40,046 nucleotides of DNA from Clostridiales bacterium (GTDB lineage: Bacteria; Bacillota; Clostridia; Christensenellales; Pumilibacteraceae), in assembly GCA_022508485.1 (NCBI GenBank), contig JAFLVD010000018.1:1-40046 (forward strand), given 5' to 3'. Positions 22,978-30,589 of this stretch are shown here, in pieces. Within the stretch, counting starts at the first letter, position 1. Each line of letters begins with the position of its first letter. The notes below the pieces were generated by a model. That model saw only the letters and a list, made by a program, of their open reading frames with translations. It had not been told where the DNA came from and made no database searches. Made by a program: the position numbers and the translations under genes.

Positions 22978-24078
22978 TTAACCCGCCGTCTTTTTAAGGT
23001 AGTCGATAATAAAATCTTCGAGGTCGCCGTCCATGACCGATTGTATATCCGAGTTTTCGTAGCCCGTTCTGTGGTCCTTTACAAGCGTGTAAGGCTGGAA
23101 CACGTACGAGCGGATTTGACTGCCCCACTCTATCTTTTTAACCTCGCCTTTAAGGCTGGACGCCTTTTCGAGCGCCTCGCGTTCTTTTAGTTCCACGAGC
23201 TTACTTTTAAGCATGGTAAACGCCATTTCGCGGTTTTGGGTTTGACTGCGCTCTTGCTGGCAGGTTACCACAATGCCCGTCGGGAAGTGCGTAATGCGTA
23301 TCGCCGAGTCGGTTTTGTTTATGTGCTGACCGCCGGCGCCGCTCGAGCGGAATGTGTCTACGCGGATATCGTCGGGGTTGATTGTAACGGTGGTGTCGTC
23401 CTTTATCTCGGGCATAACTTCAAGGCTTGCAAAAGAGGTGTGCCGCCGCGCGTTCGCGTCGAACGGCGAAATTCTTACCAGTCTGTGAACGCCCATTTCC
23501 GCTTTTAAAAAACCGTAGGCGTTTATACCGCGCGCAACGAACGTTATGCTTTTTATACCGGCCTCGTCGCCGTCTAACCTATCGAGCACCTCTACCGAGT
23601 AGCCAACCTTTTCGCAGTACATTCTGTACATGCGGAAAAGCATACTGACCCAGTCCTGCGCCTCTGTGCCGCCTGCGCCGGCGTGCAGGGAAAGTATCGC
23701 GTCCGACTTGTCGTATTCGCCTTTAAGAAGCGCCGAAATCTGCGCCTTTTCCGCCTCGGCGCAAAACGCGTCCGTTTCGGTAAAAAGCTCTTGGGATAAT
23801 TCCGCGTCCGGCTCGACCTCGAGAAGCTCTGCCATAGCGCGGAGATCGTTTGCGGTAGCGAAAAGCTTTTCGAACCGAGCGAAAGTGTTGTCGATATACT
23901 TGGCTTCGCTGTTTACCGACTGGGCGGCTTTGGGGTCGGAGTACAGCGTAGGGTCGTTTTGGCGCTCGGCAAGATACGCCCGGCGCTGCCTAAGCTTGTC
24001 GGGCGAAATTGCGGCGTAGGCGTCCTTTACCATAGTTTCCGCGCTGTCTATTCTGTTTTTACATTCTTCAAGATCCAT
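22978..24078 (-). CDS. prfB: Peptide chain release factor 2
   Basis: The 366-residue protein reads UAA and UGA stop codons and hydrolyses peptidyl-tRNA on the ribosome. Visible motifs are SPF at 204-206 (stop-codon recognition, RF2 type) and GGQ at 249-251 (catalytic). It is complete from one uninterrupted frame: no internal TGA or CTTTGA frameshift cassette occurs in the first 40 codons, unlike E. coli. An in-frame TGA 12 bases before the ATG rules out an upstream extension. The ribosome binding site is weak. It lies 25 bases after the secA stop, so the genes should be co-transcribed. Confidence 0.96.
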   Translation of the reverse strand: MDLEECKNRIDSAETMVKDAYAAISPDKLRQRRAYLAERQNDPTLYSDPKAAQSVNSEAKYIDNTFARFEKLFATANDLRAMAELLEVEPDAELSQELFTETDAFCAEAEKAQISALLKGEYDKSDAILSLHAGAGGTEAQDWVSMLFRMYRMYCEKVGYSVEVLDRLDGDEAGIKSITFVARGINAYGFLKAEMGVHRLVRISPFDANARRHTSFASLEVMPEIKDDTTVTINPDDIRVDTFRSSGAGGQHINKTDSAIRITHFPTGIVVTCQQERSQTQNREMAFTMLKSKLVELKEREALEKASSLKGEVKKIEWGSQIRSYVFQPYTLVKDHRTGYENSDIQSVMDGDLEDFIIDYLKKTAG

Positions 24079-24103
24079 AGAATATGTTTCTCAAAAAAGT
24101 CGG

Positions 24104-26806
24104 TTATTGATTTTTGCCGCAGCAGTTTTTGTACTTTTTGCCGCTTCCGCACGGGCACGGGTCGTTTCTGCCGACGCGCTCGGACTTAGGCTTAACCTCC
24201 GGCTCTCTTACCGAACGCTCTTGCGAGTCGCCGTGGCTTTCGATAAGCTCGGTGTTTTGCTTGGGCGGCTCGGGCGGATACTCGACGTTAACGTGCATAA
24301 GCATGGACGCGACGTCCTCTTGAATGCGCTCTGTCATCTCGTCGAACATCTCGAAGCCTTCCTGCTGATACGCTATAACGGGGTCCTGATGACCGTATGC
24401 CTTTAAGCCGATACCGCTTCTTAATGCGTCCATGTTGTCGATATGGTCTGTCCACTTTTGGTCGACGACGCGAAGCATGATGTACCGCTCGATATTTTCA
24501 AAGTCTACGCCGTGCTCGGTAGCCTCGTCCACCTTAGCCTGGTAACGCGACTTAACTTCCTCGAACAGCATTTCTTTAAGCTCGTCGGGCATGTAGTTTT
24601 TAAGCTTGTCCTCGGTAAAGAACTCGTGCTCGCCGGGAAGAAGCTTGCGTTCGACCTCTTTGTTAAGCTCTTCCGAATCCCACTCGTCGTAATCGACTTT
24701 GGGGTCGGTGTACGCCTCGACAATGGCGTGGCAGCGCGCCTCGATAATTTTAAGCACCTCTTCGCGCATGGGCATACCTTTAAGCACCTTGCTGCGCTCG
24801 GCGTAGATTATCTCGCGCTGCTTATTCATAACGTTATCGTATTCGAGAACGGCTTTACGAATGGAGAAGTTTCTGCCCTCGATGTTGCGCTGTGCGTTTT
24901 CTATCTGCTTGGAAAGCATTTTCGCTTGAAGGGGCGTGTCCTCGTCGACCTTGAAAAAGCCCATTACCTTTTGAAGTCTGTCGCCCCAAAGTCTGAGTAC
25001 GTCGTCCTCCGCCGACAGATAGAATATGGACGAACCCATATCGCCCTGACGGCCGGAACGACCGCGAAGCTGGTTGTCTATACGGCGCGACTCGTGCCGC
25101 TCCGTACCTATAATTCTAAGTCCGCCGAACGCCACTACCTTTTCCTTTTCCTCGGCGACCTCGGACTTAAAGCCTTGCATGTACTCGTTGTACAGCTCGC
25201 GCGCCTTTAATACCTCGGGATCCTCGGAGGGGAAAACGGACGAGGCGATGTCGATTACGCTTTCCTCGTACCCTTCCTTTTTGAGCTTTTCCTTAGCCAT
25301 AAACTCGGCATTGCCGCCGAGCATAATATCGGTACCGCGGCCGGCCATGTTGGTGGCTATCGTTACCTGGTGAAGCTTTCCGGCCTGCGCGACGATTGCC
25401 GCCTCCTTTGCGTGGTTCTTTGCGTTGAGAACGTTGTGCGGAATCTTGGCGTGGCGAAGCATTTTGCTTAATTCCTCGCTCTTTTCGACGTTGGTAGTAC
25501 CTACAAGCACCGGCTGACCGCGGTCGTAGCATTCCTTAATGTCCGCGACGACGGCGCGCATTTTGCCTGCGGCGGTGGTGTAAAGCAAGTCGTTTTCGTC
25601 CACTCTCTGGCTGGGCACGTTGGTGGGGATTGTAACGACGTCCAGTCTGTAAATGGACCTGAACTCGTTTTCCTCGGTCTTTGCCGTACCCGTCATGCCT
25701 GCCAGCTTGTCGTAAAGACGGAAGTAGTTTTGGAAGGTGATTGTCGCAAGAGTCTTGTTTTCGGACTGAATGCGCACGTTTTCCTTAGCCTCTATCGCCT
25801 GGTGAAGTCCGTCGCTGTACCTTCTGCCTATCATAAGACGGCCGGTAAACTCGTCGACGATAACGACCTCGCCGTCGTTTACGATATAGTCCTGGTCGCG
25901 GTGCATGATAAAGTTGGCTTTAAGCGCGTTGTTGATATAGTGGTACAAATCGGTATTTTCGGCGTCGGCAAGGTTTTCCACCTCGAAATACGTTTCGGCG
26001 CGCTCGATACCCTGCTCGGTGAGGTTTATGGTGCGCTTTTTTTCGTCTATCTCGTAGTCGTCGTCCTTAACGAGCTTGCGCGCGAAACGGTTGGCGCGGC
26101 TGTACATCTCGCTCGACCGTCCGCCTCTGCCCGAAATAATAAGCGGCGTTCTCGCCTCGTCGATAAGAATGGAGTCCACCTCGTCGATTATCGCATACGA
26201 CAAATCGCGCTGAACCATGTCCTCGCGGCGGATAACCATGTTGTCCCTGAGGTAATCGAAGCCAAGCTCGTTGTTGGTGCCGTAGGTAATGTCGCAGTTG
26301 TACGCGGCGCGTTTCGCTTCCGGCTTCATGCCCGATACCGCAACGCCTACGCTCAGTCCCAAAAACCTGTGGATTTTACCCATCCACTCCGCGTCGCGGC
26401 GCGCAAGGTAATCGTTGACGGTTACGACGTGAACGCCTTTTCCGGCAAGTGCGTTAAGGTATGCGGGAAGGGTTGCGACAAGCGTTTTACCTTCACCCGT
26501 GCGCATCTCGGCGATTCGGCCCTGGTGAAGGCAAATGCCGCCCATAAGCTGAACCTTAAAGTGCTGCATATTAAGCACGCGCTTACCTGCCTCGCGCACC
26601 ACCGCGAACGCCTCGGGAAGAAGGTCGTCGAGCGACTCGAAATTGTCGTTATAGCGGCGCTTAAACTCCGCCGTCATGCCGCGAAGCTCGTCGTCCGACA
26701 TTTTGGCAAACCTATCCTCGAGAGAAAGCACCTGCTCGGCCTTAGACGACAGCCTTCTGATGTTGCGACGGTTGTCGCTTCCTGTTATGAATGATATAAG
26801 TCCCAT
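24104..26806 (-). CDS. secA: Preprotein translocase ATPase SecA
   Basis: The 900-residue motor drives secretion of signal-peptide proteins through SecYEG. It shows Walker A MRTGEGKT (101-108), Walker B-type DEVDSILIDEARTP, the AGMTGTA motif and helicase motif GRGTDI. The C-terminal zinc-binding tail is DPCPCGSGKKYKNCCG, which binds SecB or phospholipid in other bacteria. Length and domain order are typical. An AAGAGGT site supports the start. It follows pheA by 54 bases and is followed by prfB. It would serve the many lipoprotein and surface enzymes of this window. Confidence 0.98.
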   Translation of the reverse strand: MGLISFITGSDNRRNIRRLSSKAEQVLSLEDRFAKMSDDELRGMTAEFKRRYNDNFESLDDLLPEAFAVVREAGKRVLNMQHFKVQLMGGICLHQGRIAEMRTGEGKTLVATLPAYLNALAGKGVHVVTVNDYLARRDAEWMGKIHRFLGLSVGVAVSGMKPEAKRAAYNCDITYGTNNELGFDYLRDNMVIRREDMVQRDLSYAIIDEVDSILIDEARTPLIISGRGGRSSEMYSRANRFARKLVKDDDYEIDEKKRTINLTEQGIERAETYFEVENLADAENTDLYHYINNALKANFIMHRDQDYIVNDGEVVIVDEFTGRLMIGRRYSDGLHQAIEAKENVRIQSENKTLATITFQNYFRLYDKLAGMTGTAKTEENEFRSIYRLDVVTIPTNVPSQRVDENDLLYTTAAGKMRAVVADIKECYDRGQPVLVGTTNVEKSEELSKMLRHAKIPHNVLNAKNHAKEAAIVAQAGKLHQVTIATNMAGRGTDIMLGGNAEFMAKEKLKKEGYEESVIDIASSVFPSEDPEVLKARELYNEYMQGFKSEVAEEKEKVVAFGGLRIIGTERHESRRIDNQLRGRSGRQGDMGSSIFYLSAEDDVLRLWGDRLQKVMGFFKVDEDTPLQAKMLSKQIENAQRNIEGRNFSIRKAVLEYDNVMNKQREIIYAERSKVLKGMPMREEVLKIIEARCHAIVEAYTDPKVDYDEWDSEELNKEVERKLLPGEHEFFTEDKLKNYMPDELKEMLFEEVKSRYQAKVDEATEHGVDFENIERYIMLRVVDQKWTDHIDNMDALRSGIGLKAYGHQDPVIAYQQEGFEMFDEMTERIQEDVASMLMHVNVEYPPEPPKQNTELIESHGDSQERSVREPEVKPKSERVGRNDPCPCGSGKKYKNCCGKNQ

Positions 26807-26860
26807 TATAACCTCTTTGCGAAATTATTTCCGCTCGTGTTTTTTCTTTTTTAAATCGTG

Positions 26861-27682
26861 CTATATTTTATCCGCGACGGTAACGTCGTACCTGCCGAGG
26901 AACCACAGCCCGTCGCACGCACACGCTACTCGCGCCAAAAACCTTTCAAGCTCGTCCGTGCCGGCGGCGTAGTCGAAGTCGACGAAAAACCTGTATCTTC
27001 CGTCGCCCGAACGGTGCGGCCGCGATATAATGCGCGTCATGTTTACGTCCGCCTCGCTCATAACGCTAAGCGCGTTTAAAAGCGAGCCGGGGCTGTTTTT
27101 AAGGTCGAACGCCACCGAGACCGTTCCGCCGGCCTTTGACCGCTCTTTGGTGAGAAGCGAAAAGCGCGTGGAGTTTAGCATGCTGTCCTGAATACCCGTC
27201 GCAAGAACAATCTGCCCCTTTTTGGGCTTAAACCCAATCGCCGCGCACTCGCCGTCAACAAGCGAGATTGCCGCAGACGTAGAGCTTACCGCCTCGACGG
27301 TAACGCTTAGCTTGCTCAAAAAGCTTCTACACTGTCCTATCGCCTGCGGATGAGAGCGAATACGCTTAATCGAGTCGAGCGTCGCGCCCTCCGCCGCTAT
27401 AAGGCTGTGGGAAATAGGCAGAATGATTTGGTGCGCGATATACAGTCCGCTGCCCGAAAGCATGTCGTACACCTCGTTGACCGCGCCCTCGACGCTGTTT
27501 TCGGTAGGAACGACGGCTGCGGCGGTTTCCCCGCCGATAACGGCGGCTATGACTTTGGACAACGTGTCGTAGCCTTTCAGCTTGCCGCCTGTAAGCATTT
27601 GCGCCGCGGCGTGGCTGTATGAGTTCTCGTCGCCGAGAAACGCTGTTAAACTAAAATCGTACACCGCTTTATATTTTAACAT
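26861..27682 (-). CDS. pheA: Prephenate dehydratase
   Basis: The 273-residue monofunctional enzyme converts prephenate to phenylpyruvate in phenylalanine synthesis. The catalytic domain shows FLGDENSYSHAA, PTENSVEG (59-66), SHPQAIGQC and TRF at 172-174, the family's essential Thr-Arg-Phe. A C-terminal ACT domain (about 187-262, with SPGSLLNAL and SRPH) binds phenylalanine for feedback control. No chorismate mutase domain is attached. The ribosome binding site is weak. It is the first minus-strand gene of the block and no strong promoter is evident. Confidence 0.95.
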   Translation of the reverse strand: MLKYKAVYDFSLTAFLGDENSYSHAAAQMLTGGKLKGYDTLSKVIAAVIGGETAAAVVPTENSVEGAVNEVYDMLSGSGLYIAHQIILPISHSLIAAEGATLDSIKRIRSHPQAIGQCRSFLSKLSVTVEAVSSTSAAISLVDGECAAIGFKPKKGQIVLATGIQDSMLNSTRFSLLTKERSKAGGTVSVAFDLKNSPGSLLNALSVMSEADVNMTRIISRPHRSGDGRYRFFVDFDYAAGTDELERFLARVACACDGLWFLGRYDVTVADKI

Positions 27683-27819
27683 AGTTCGGCGGCAAAATCA
27701 AGGACTTTTGTTTGCTTTATCTTGTCGGTTTTTTATAGTTGGGTAAAAAAAGCCGATTTTTACACGGCCGCGGCTGCGGTAAACGAATATCTTTAAGCAA
27801 AGAGAAGCAACATATCGGT

Positions 27820-27969
27820 ATGAACGGTAAAACTTGTATAGTCTGCGGAAAGGTTTTCCCTGCCGAAAAGGTGCTTCACTGCCGCTCGTGCGGCTGCTGT
27901 TTTTGCGAGCGCTGCGCCGACAAGCTGAACGGCACCGAGTGCGCAAAGGATTTAACGTACTTCGACTGA
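27820..27969 (+). CDS. Small cysteine-rich, probable zinc-binding protein
   Basis: The 49-residue product starts at the ATG at 27820. An upstream TTG-initiated extension to 27739 looks non-coding. It has C-x2-C at residues 6-9 (CIVC), then cysteines in HCRSCGCCFCERC and one near the C-terminus. This spacing suits one or two zinc sites, a treble-clef or RING-like fold. The ribosome binding site is weak (AGAGAAG), and the gene ends directly at a repeat cluster. A short gene with so many cysteines is unlikely by chance, but expression is unproven. No partner is evident. Confidence 0.55.
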   Translation: MNGKTCIVCGKVFPAEKVLHCRSCGCCFCERCADKLNGTECAKDLTYFD

Positions 27970-28080
27970 CAAGCCGAAGGCTTGGCGAATTTGCGGCGTG
28001 TCGGGATATAAAGGCCCCCCTGTGCAAGGGGGGCTGTCTGCGAAGCAGACTGAGGGGCTGTAAATAAGCTCGGGGTGATG
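27969..28080 (+). repeat. Repeat cluster: AAGCC-gaa-GGCTT element plus GTCTGC-gaa-GCAGAC element
   Basis: Two families adjoin here. The first, AAGCCGAAGGCTTGGCGAATTTGCGG-like (27970-27996), matches the end of the window at 40008-40034. The second (28012-28063) matches 134-181 nearly base for base, including hairpin GTCTGC (28036-28041) and GCAGAC (28045-28050). The tail CTCGGGGTGATG resembles the ends of the composite palindromic element. No transposase gene is nearby. Confidence 0.8.
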
Positions 28081-28161
28081 TCGGCGATCGGTCGGCATAA
28101 AGAATATATTTACTTTTTCCGCTCATACTACATTCAGCGTAAAAATAATATGCAATGCAAG

Positions 28162-28192
28162 AAAGCGATCACGGCGTAACCGAGATCGCTTT
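28162..28192 (-). terminator. Probable terminator after upp
   Basis: AAAGCGATC (28192-28184 on the minus strand) pairs with GATCGCTTT, with an inner CGG/CCG stem. It is followed by CTTGCATTGC, a weak T-tract, so efficiency is uncertain. It lies 24 bases after the upp stop. Confidence 0.65.
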
Positions 28193-28215
28193 TAGCTTTG
28201 TTTTGGATTTGAATT

Positions 28216-28875
28216 TTATTTTGTTCCGAAAAGCCTGTCGCCGGCGTCGCCGAGACCGGGGACGATATAACCGTTTTCGTTAAGTCCGCGGTCGAGCACG
28301 GCGACGAAAATTTTTACGTCGGGGTGGTTTTCGACGATTTTATCTATTCCCTCGGGCGCGGCGATAATCGACATTTGCCTAATATCCTTGCAGCCTTTGT
28401 CTTTAAGAAGCTTGATTGCCGCGCAAGCGCTTCCGCCCGTTGCGAGCATGGGGTCGAGGACGATAACGCGCTTTTTCTCTATGCCTTCGGGAAGCTTGCA
28501 GTAGTATTCCTTAGGCTCGAGCGTTTCCTCGTCGCGGTACATACCGATATGCCCTACCTTAGCCGTCGGGAAAAGGGTATGAACGCCTGCCACCATTCCC
28601 AGCCCTGCGCGGAGTACGGGAACGACCGCTATGGAGTTTTCCACCACAACCTGTTGCTTGGTTTTTTCGAGAGGGGTCTGAACGACCGCTTCGGTTGTGG
28701 GCGCGTCCTTAAACGCCTCGTACGTAAGAAGCACGGTAATCTCTTCAACAAGCTCTCGGAAATCGTTGGTGTGAGTGTTTACGTCGCGCAGCAGCGCTAT
28801 TTTGTGGCTTATGAGTGGATGGTCGAGTATCGTAACGTTTTTGTTATCGGAATACTTGTTCTTTTTCGCGCTCAT
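28216..28875 (-). CDS. upp: Uracil phosphoribosyltransferase
   Basis: The 219-residue enzyme makes UMP from uracil and PRPP. The PRPP loop is [14 protein letters not shown] at 137-150, and the C-terminal region with [18 protein letters not shown] is typical of the family. A GGAGG site lies at the 3' end of uraA, one base before this gene, so the two are translationally coupled. The neighbouring permease supplies its substrate; together they are a pyrimidine salvage unit. Control probably occurs at the leader terminator upstream of uraA. Confidence 0.97.
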   Translation of the reverse strand: MSAKKNKYSDNKNVTILDHPLISHKIALLRDVNTHTNDFRELVEEITVLLTYEAFKDAPTTEAVVQTPLEKTKQQVVVENSIAVVPVLRAGLGMVAGVHTLFPTAKVGHIGMYRDEETLEPKEYYCKLPEGIEKKRVIVLDPMLATGGSACAAIKLLKDKGCKDIRQMSIIAAPEGIDKIVENHPDVKIFVAVLDRGLNENGYIVPGLGDAGDRLFGTK

Positions 28876-28876
28876 G

Positions 28877-30394
28877 TTAAGCCTCCGCGTTATTCGTTTT
28901 ACTCTCTTCGGTTACAAGCGCGCCGTCTTCCGTCGCCGCCGCTTCCGCCGCCGATCCGCCTTCTGCGGTCGAGTCTGCGGATACGGTCGCACCTGCGTTT
29001 TCGTCCGGCTTTTCTTCCGTTTTCTTATCGCGGTTAATGCCGACGATAAGGTTGACGATTATGCCGAGTATAAGCGCGCAAGCGACCTCGGTTAACTTAA
29101 CCTCGCCGAAGGAAACCGCCAAGCCGCCTACGCCAGGAATGAGTATGCTCGCTACGACAAACAGATTGCGGTTGTCGCCGAGGTCTACCTTTTGAATCAT
29201 TTTAAGACCGGACACCGCTATAAAGCCGTAAAGCGCGATACATACGCCGCCCATTACGCACCGCGGAATTGTGGAAAGAAGGGTTATAAACGGCGCGATA
29301 AACGATATTACTATCGCCATGCACGCGGTTGCGAATATGGTTACGACCGAAGCGTTGCCCGATATTGCCACGCAGCCGACCGACTCACCGTAGGTGGTGT
29401 TGGGGCAGCCGCCGAAGAACGCGCCGGCGATCGATCCCACGCCGTCGCCGAGAAGCGTGCGGTGAAGTCCGGGTTCTTTAAGAAGGTCCTGACCGATTAT
29501 AGAGCTGATGTTTTTATGGTCGGCAATGTGCTCTGCGAACACGACGAACGCGACCGGTATGTACGCTACGGCGATCGTGCCGATAAACGCGCCTATTGTC
29601 TGAGCCGCTTCGGCGCCTGTGCCGACATTGTAGTTTCCGCTGAACGCAGTGATAAATGTAAAGTCGGGGTACCACTGCATTTTGGTGAACAGGCTGAAAT
29701 CGATTACCCTTAACGATTCGACGAGCGGGGCTAATTCCGAACCCTCCGATACGGGAATGTAGCTAAACGCGGTGAATATCGCCGCAAGAACATAGCCGGC
29801 CGCAATACCTATAACGAACGGAATCATTTTAAGCGTCTTTTTACCGTATACCGAGCAAACGATTGTTACGATAAGAGTTGCAAGTCCGCATATAAGCGCA
29901 ACGTACGGCGACGTCGAGCTTATCGTTACCGCGCCGCTTGTGAGGTTGTCGATTGCGCTGCCGGAAAGCGAAAGTCCTATAATGGCGACCGTGGGGCCTA
30001 TAACGACCGCAGGCATAATTTTATCGATCCATCTCGTGCCGGCGTACTTGACTATGACCGCCAAAATAACGTACACGATTCCAGCGAATACCGCGCCGAT
30101 TAAAAGGCCGAGGTAGCCGAGCGACATGGACGCCGCGCCGGCGAACGACGCCGACATCGAACCTATAAAGGCGAAAGAGCTGCCCAAAAAGACCGGGCTT
30201 TTAAACTTGGTAAGCGCAAGGTACACAATAGTACCCACGCCTGCGCCGAAGAGTGCCGCCGCCGTCGACATTCCGTTACCCACTATCATCGGGACGAGTA
30301 TTGTCGCAGACATGATAGCAAGCAGCTGTTGGAGTGCAAAGACCAAAAGCTTGCCGAACTTAGGTCTGTCTTTTACACCGTATGCTAATTCCAT
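28877..30394 (-). CDS. uraA: Uracil permease (nucleobase:cation symporter-2)
   Basis: The 505-residue membrane protein has about 14 hydrophobic segments and a Glu-rich tail of about 50 residues. Diagnostic features are the EHIADHKN stretch and [13 protein letters not shown], close to the uracil-type motif GGxPNTTYGEN of UraA/PyrP. An acidic residue at the tail of these loops binds uracil in the family. The annotated start is the ATG at 30394: AAGGAG at 30408-30403 lies eight bases from it, but only two bases from the alternative ATG at 30400. It precedes upp by one base. A leader with a terminator hairpin controls it. Confidence 0.95.
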   Translation of the reverse strand: MELAYGVKDRPKFGKLLVFALQQLLAIMSATILVPMIVGNGMSTAAALFGAGVGTIVYLALTKFKSPVFLGSSFAFIGSMSASFAGAASMSLGYLGLLIGAVFAGIVYVILAVIVKYAGTRWIDKIMPAVVIGPTVAIIGLSLSGSAIDNLTSGAVTISSTSPYVALICGLATLIVTIVCSVYGKKTLKMIPFVIGIAAGYVLAAIFTAFSYIPVSEGSELAPLVESLRVIDFSLFTKMQWYPDFTFITAFSGNYNVGTGAEAAQTIGAFIGTIAVAYIPVAFVVFAEHIADHKNISSIIGQDLLKEPGLHRTLLGDGVGSIAGAFFGGCPNTTYGESVGCVAISGNASVVTIFATACMAIVISFIAPFITLLSTIPRCVMGGVCIALYGFIAVSGLKMIQKVDLGDNRNLFVVASILIPGVGGLAVSFGEVKLTEVACALILGIIVNLIVGINRDKKTEEKPDENAGATVSADSTAEGGSAAEAAATEDGALVTEESKTNNAEA

Positions 30395-30443
30395 TTCCAT
30401 TTCTCCTTGTTTTTCTTTTGATTTCGGCTTAGGACTTAATAAG

Positions 30444-30517
30444 AAAAAACCTACCGAGCGCGGTATTAAGCGCGCCTGGTAGGTCGATTCGTATTTCTAT
30501 CTTTGGCTGACATCGAC
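30444..30517 (-). promoter_or_regulatory. Leader with intrinsic terminator (attenuator) upstream of uraA-upp
   Basis: On the minus strand a predicted leader of about 110 bases precedes uraA. It contains GTCGAT (30517-30512) and ATCGAC (30488-30483), which can pair. Then the terminator stem ACCTACC...GGTAGGT (30484-30478 with 30455-30449), with an inner GCGCG/CGCGC stem, is followed by TTTTTT. The 3' arm of the first pair shares two bases with the terminator stem, so they compete. This suggests transcription attenuation; PyrR is the usual regulator, but its binding consensus was not recognised. Confidence 0.65.
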
Positions 30518-30519
30518 TA

Positions 30520-30548
30520 ATTATAACAAACACTCGCCTTTGTGTCAA
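30520..30548 (-). promoter_or_regulatory. Sigma-A promoter of uraA-upp
   Basis: On the minus strand TTGACA (30548-30543) and TATAAT (30525-30520) are perfect and 17 bases apart. Confidence 0.85.
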
Positions 30549-30589
30549 TAAATTAAGCCGAAATTTTTGATTTTTTAGCCGCAGGCTTT

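Noticed and set aside
24060-24110. RF2 frameshift site (CTTTTTTGA) before prfB.
   Set aside because: The TGA is in the same frame as prfB upstream of the ATG, and a +1 shift would leave the prfB frame, so it cannot serve as the cassette.
25730-26794. A 354-residue plus-strand frame over secA.
   Set aside because: secA is certain from many motifs; the antisense frame shows no domain.
27698-28126. A 142-residue minus-strand frame through the repeat cluster.
   Set aside because: Its sequence is produced by the repeats and by the antisense of the small cysteine-rich gene.
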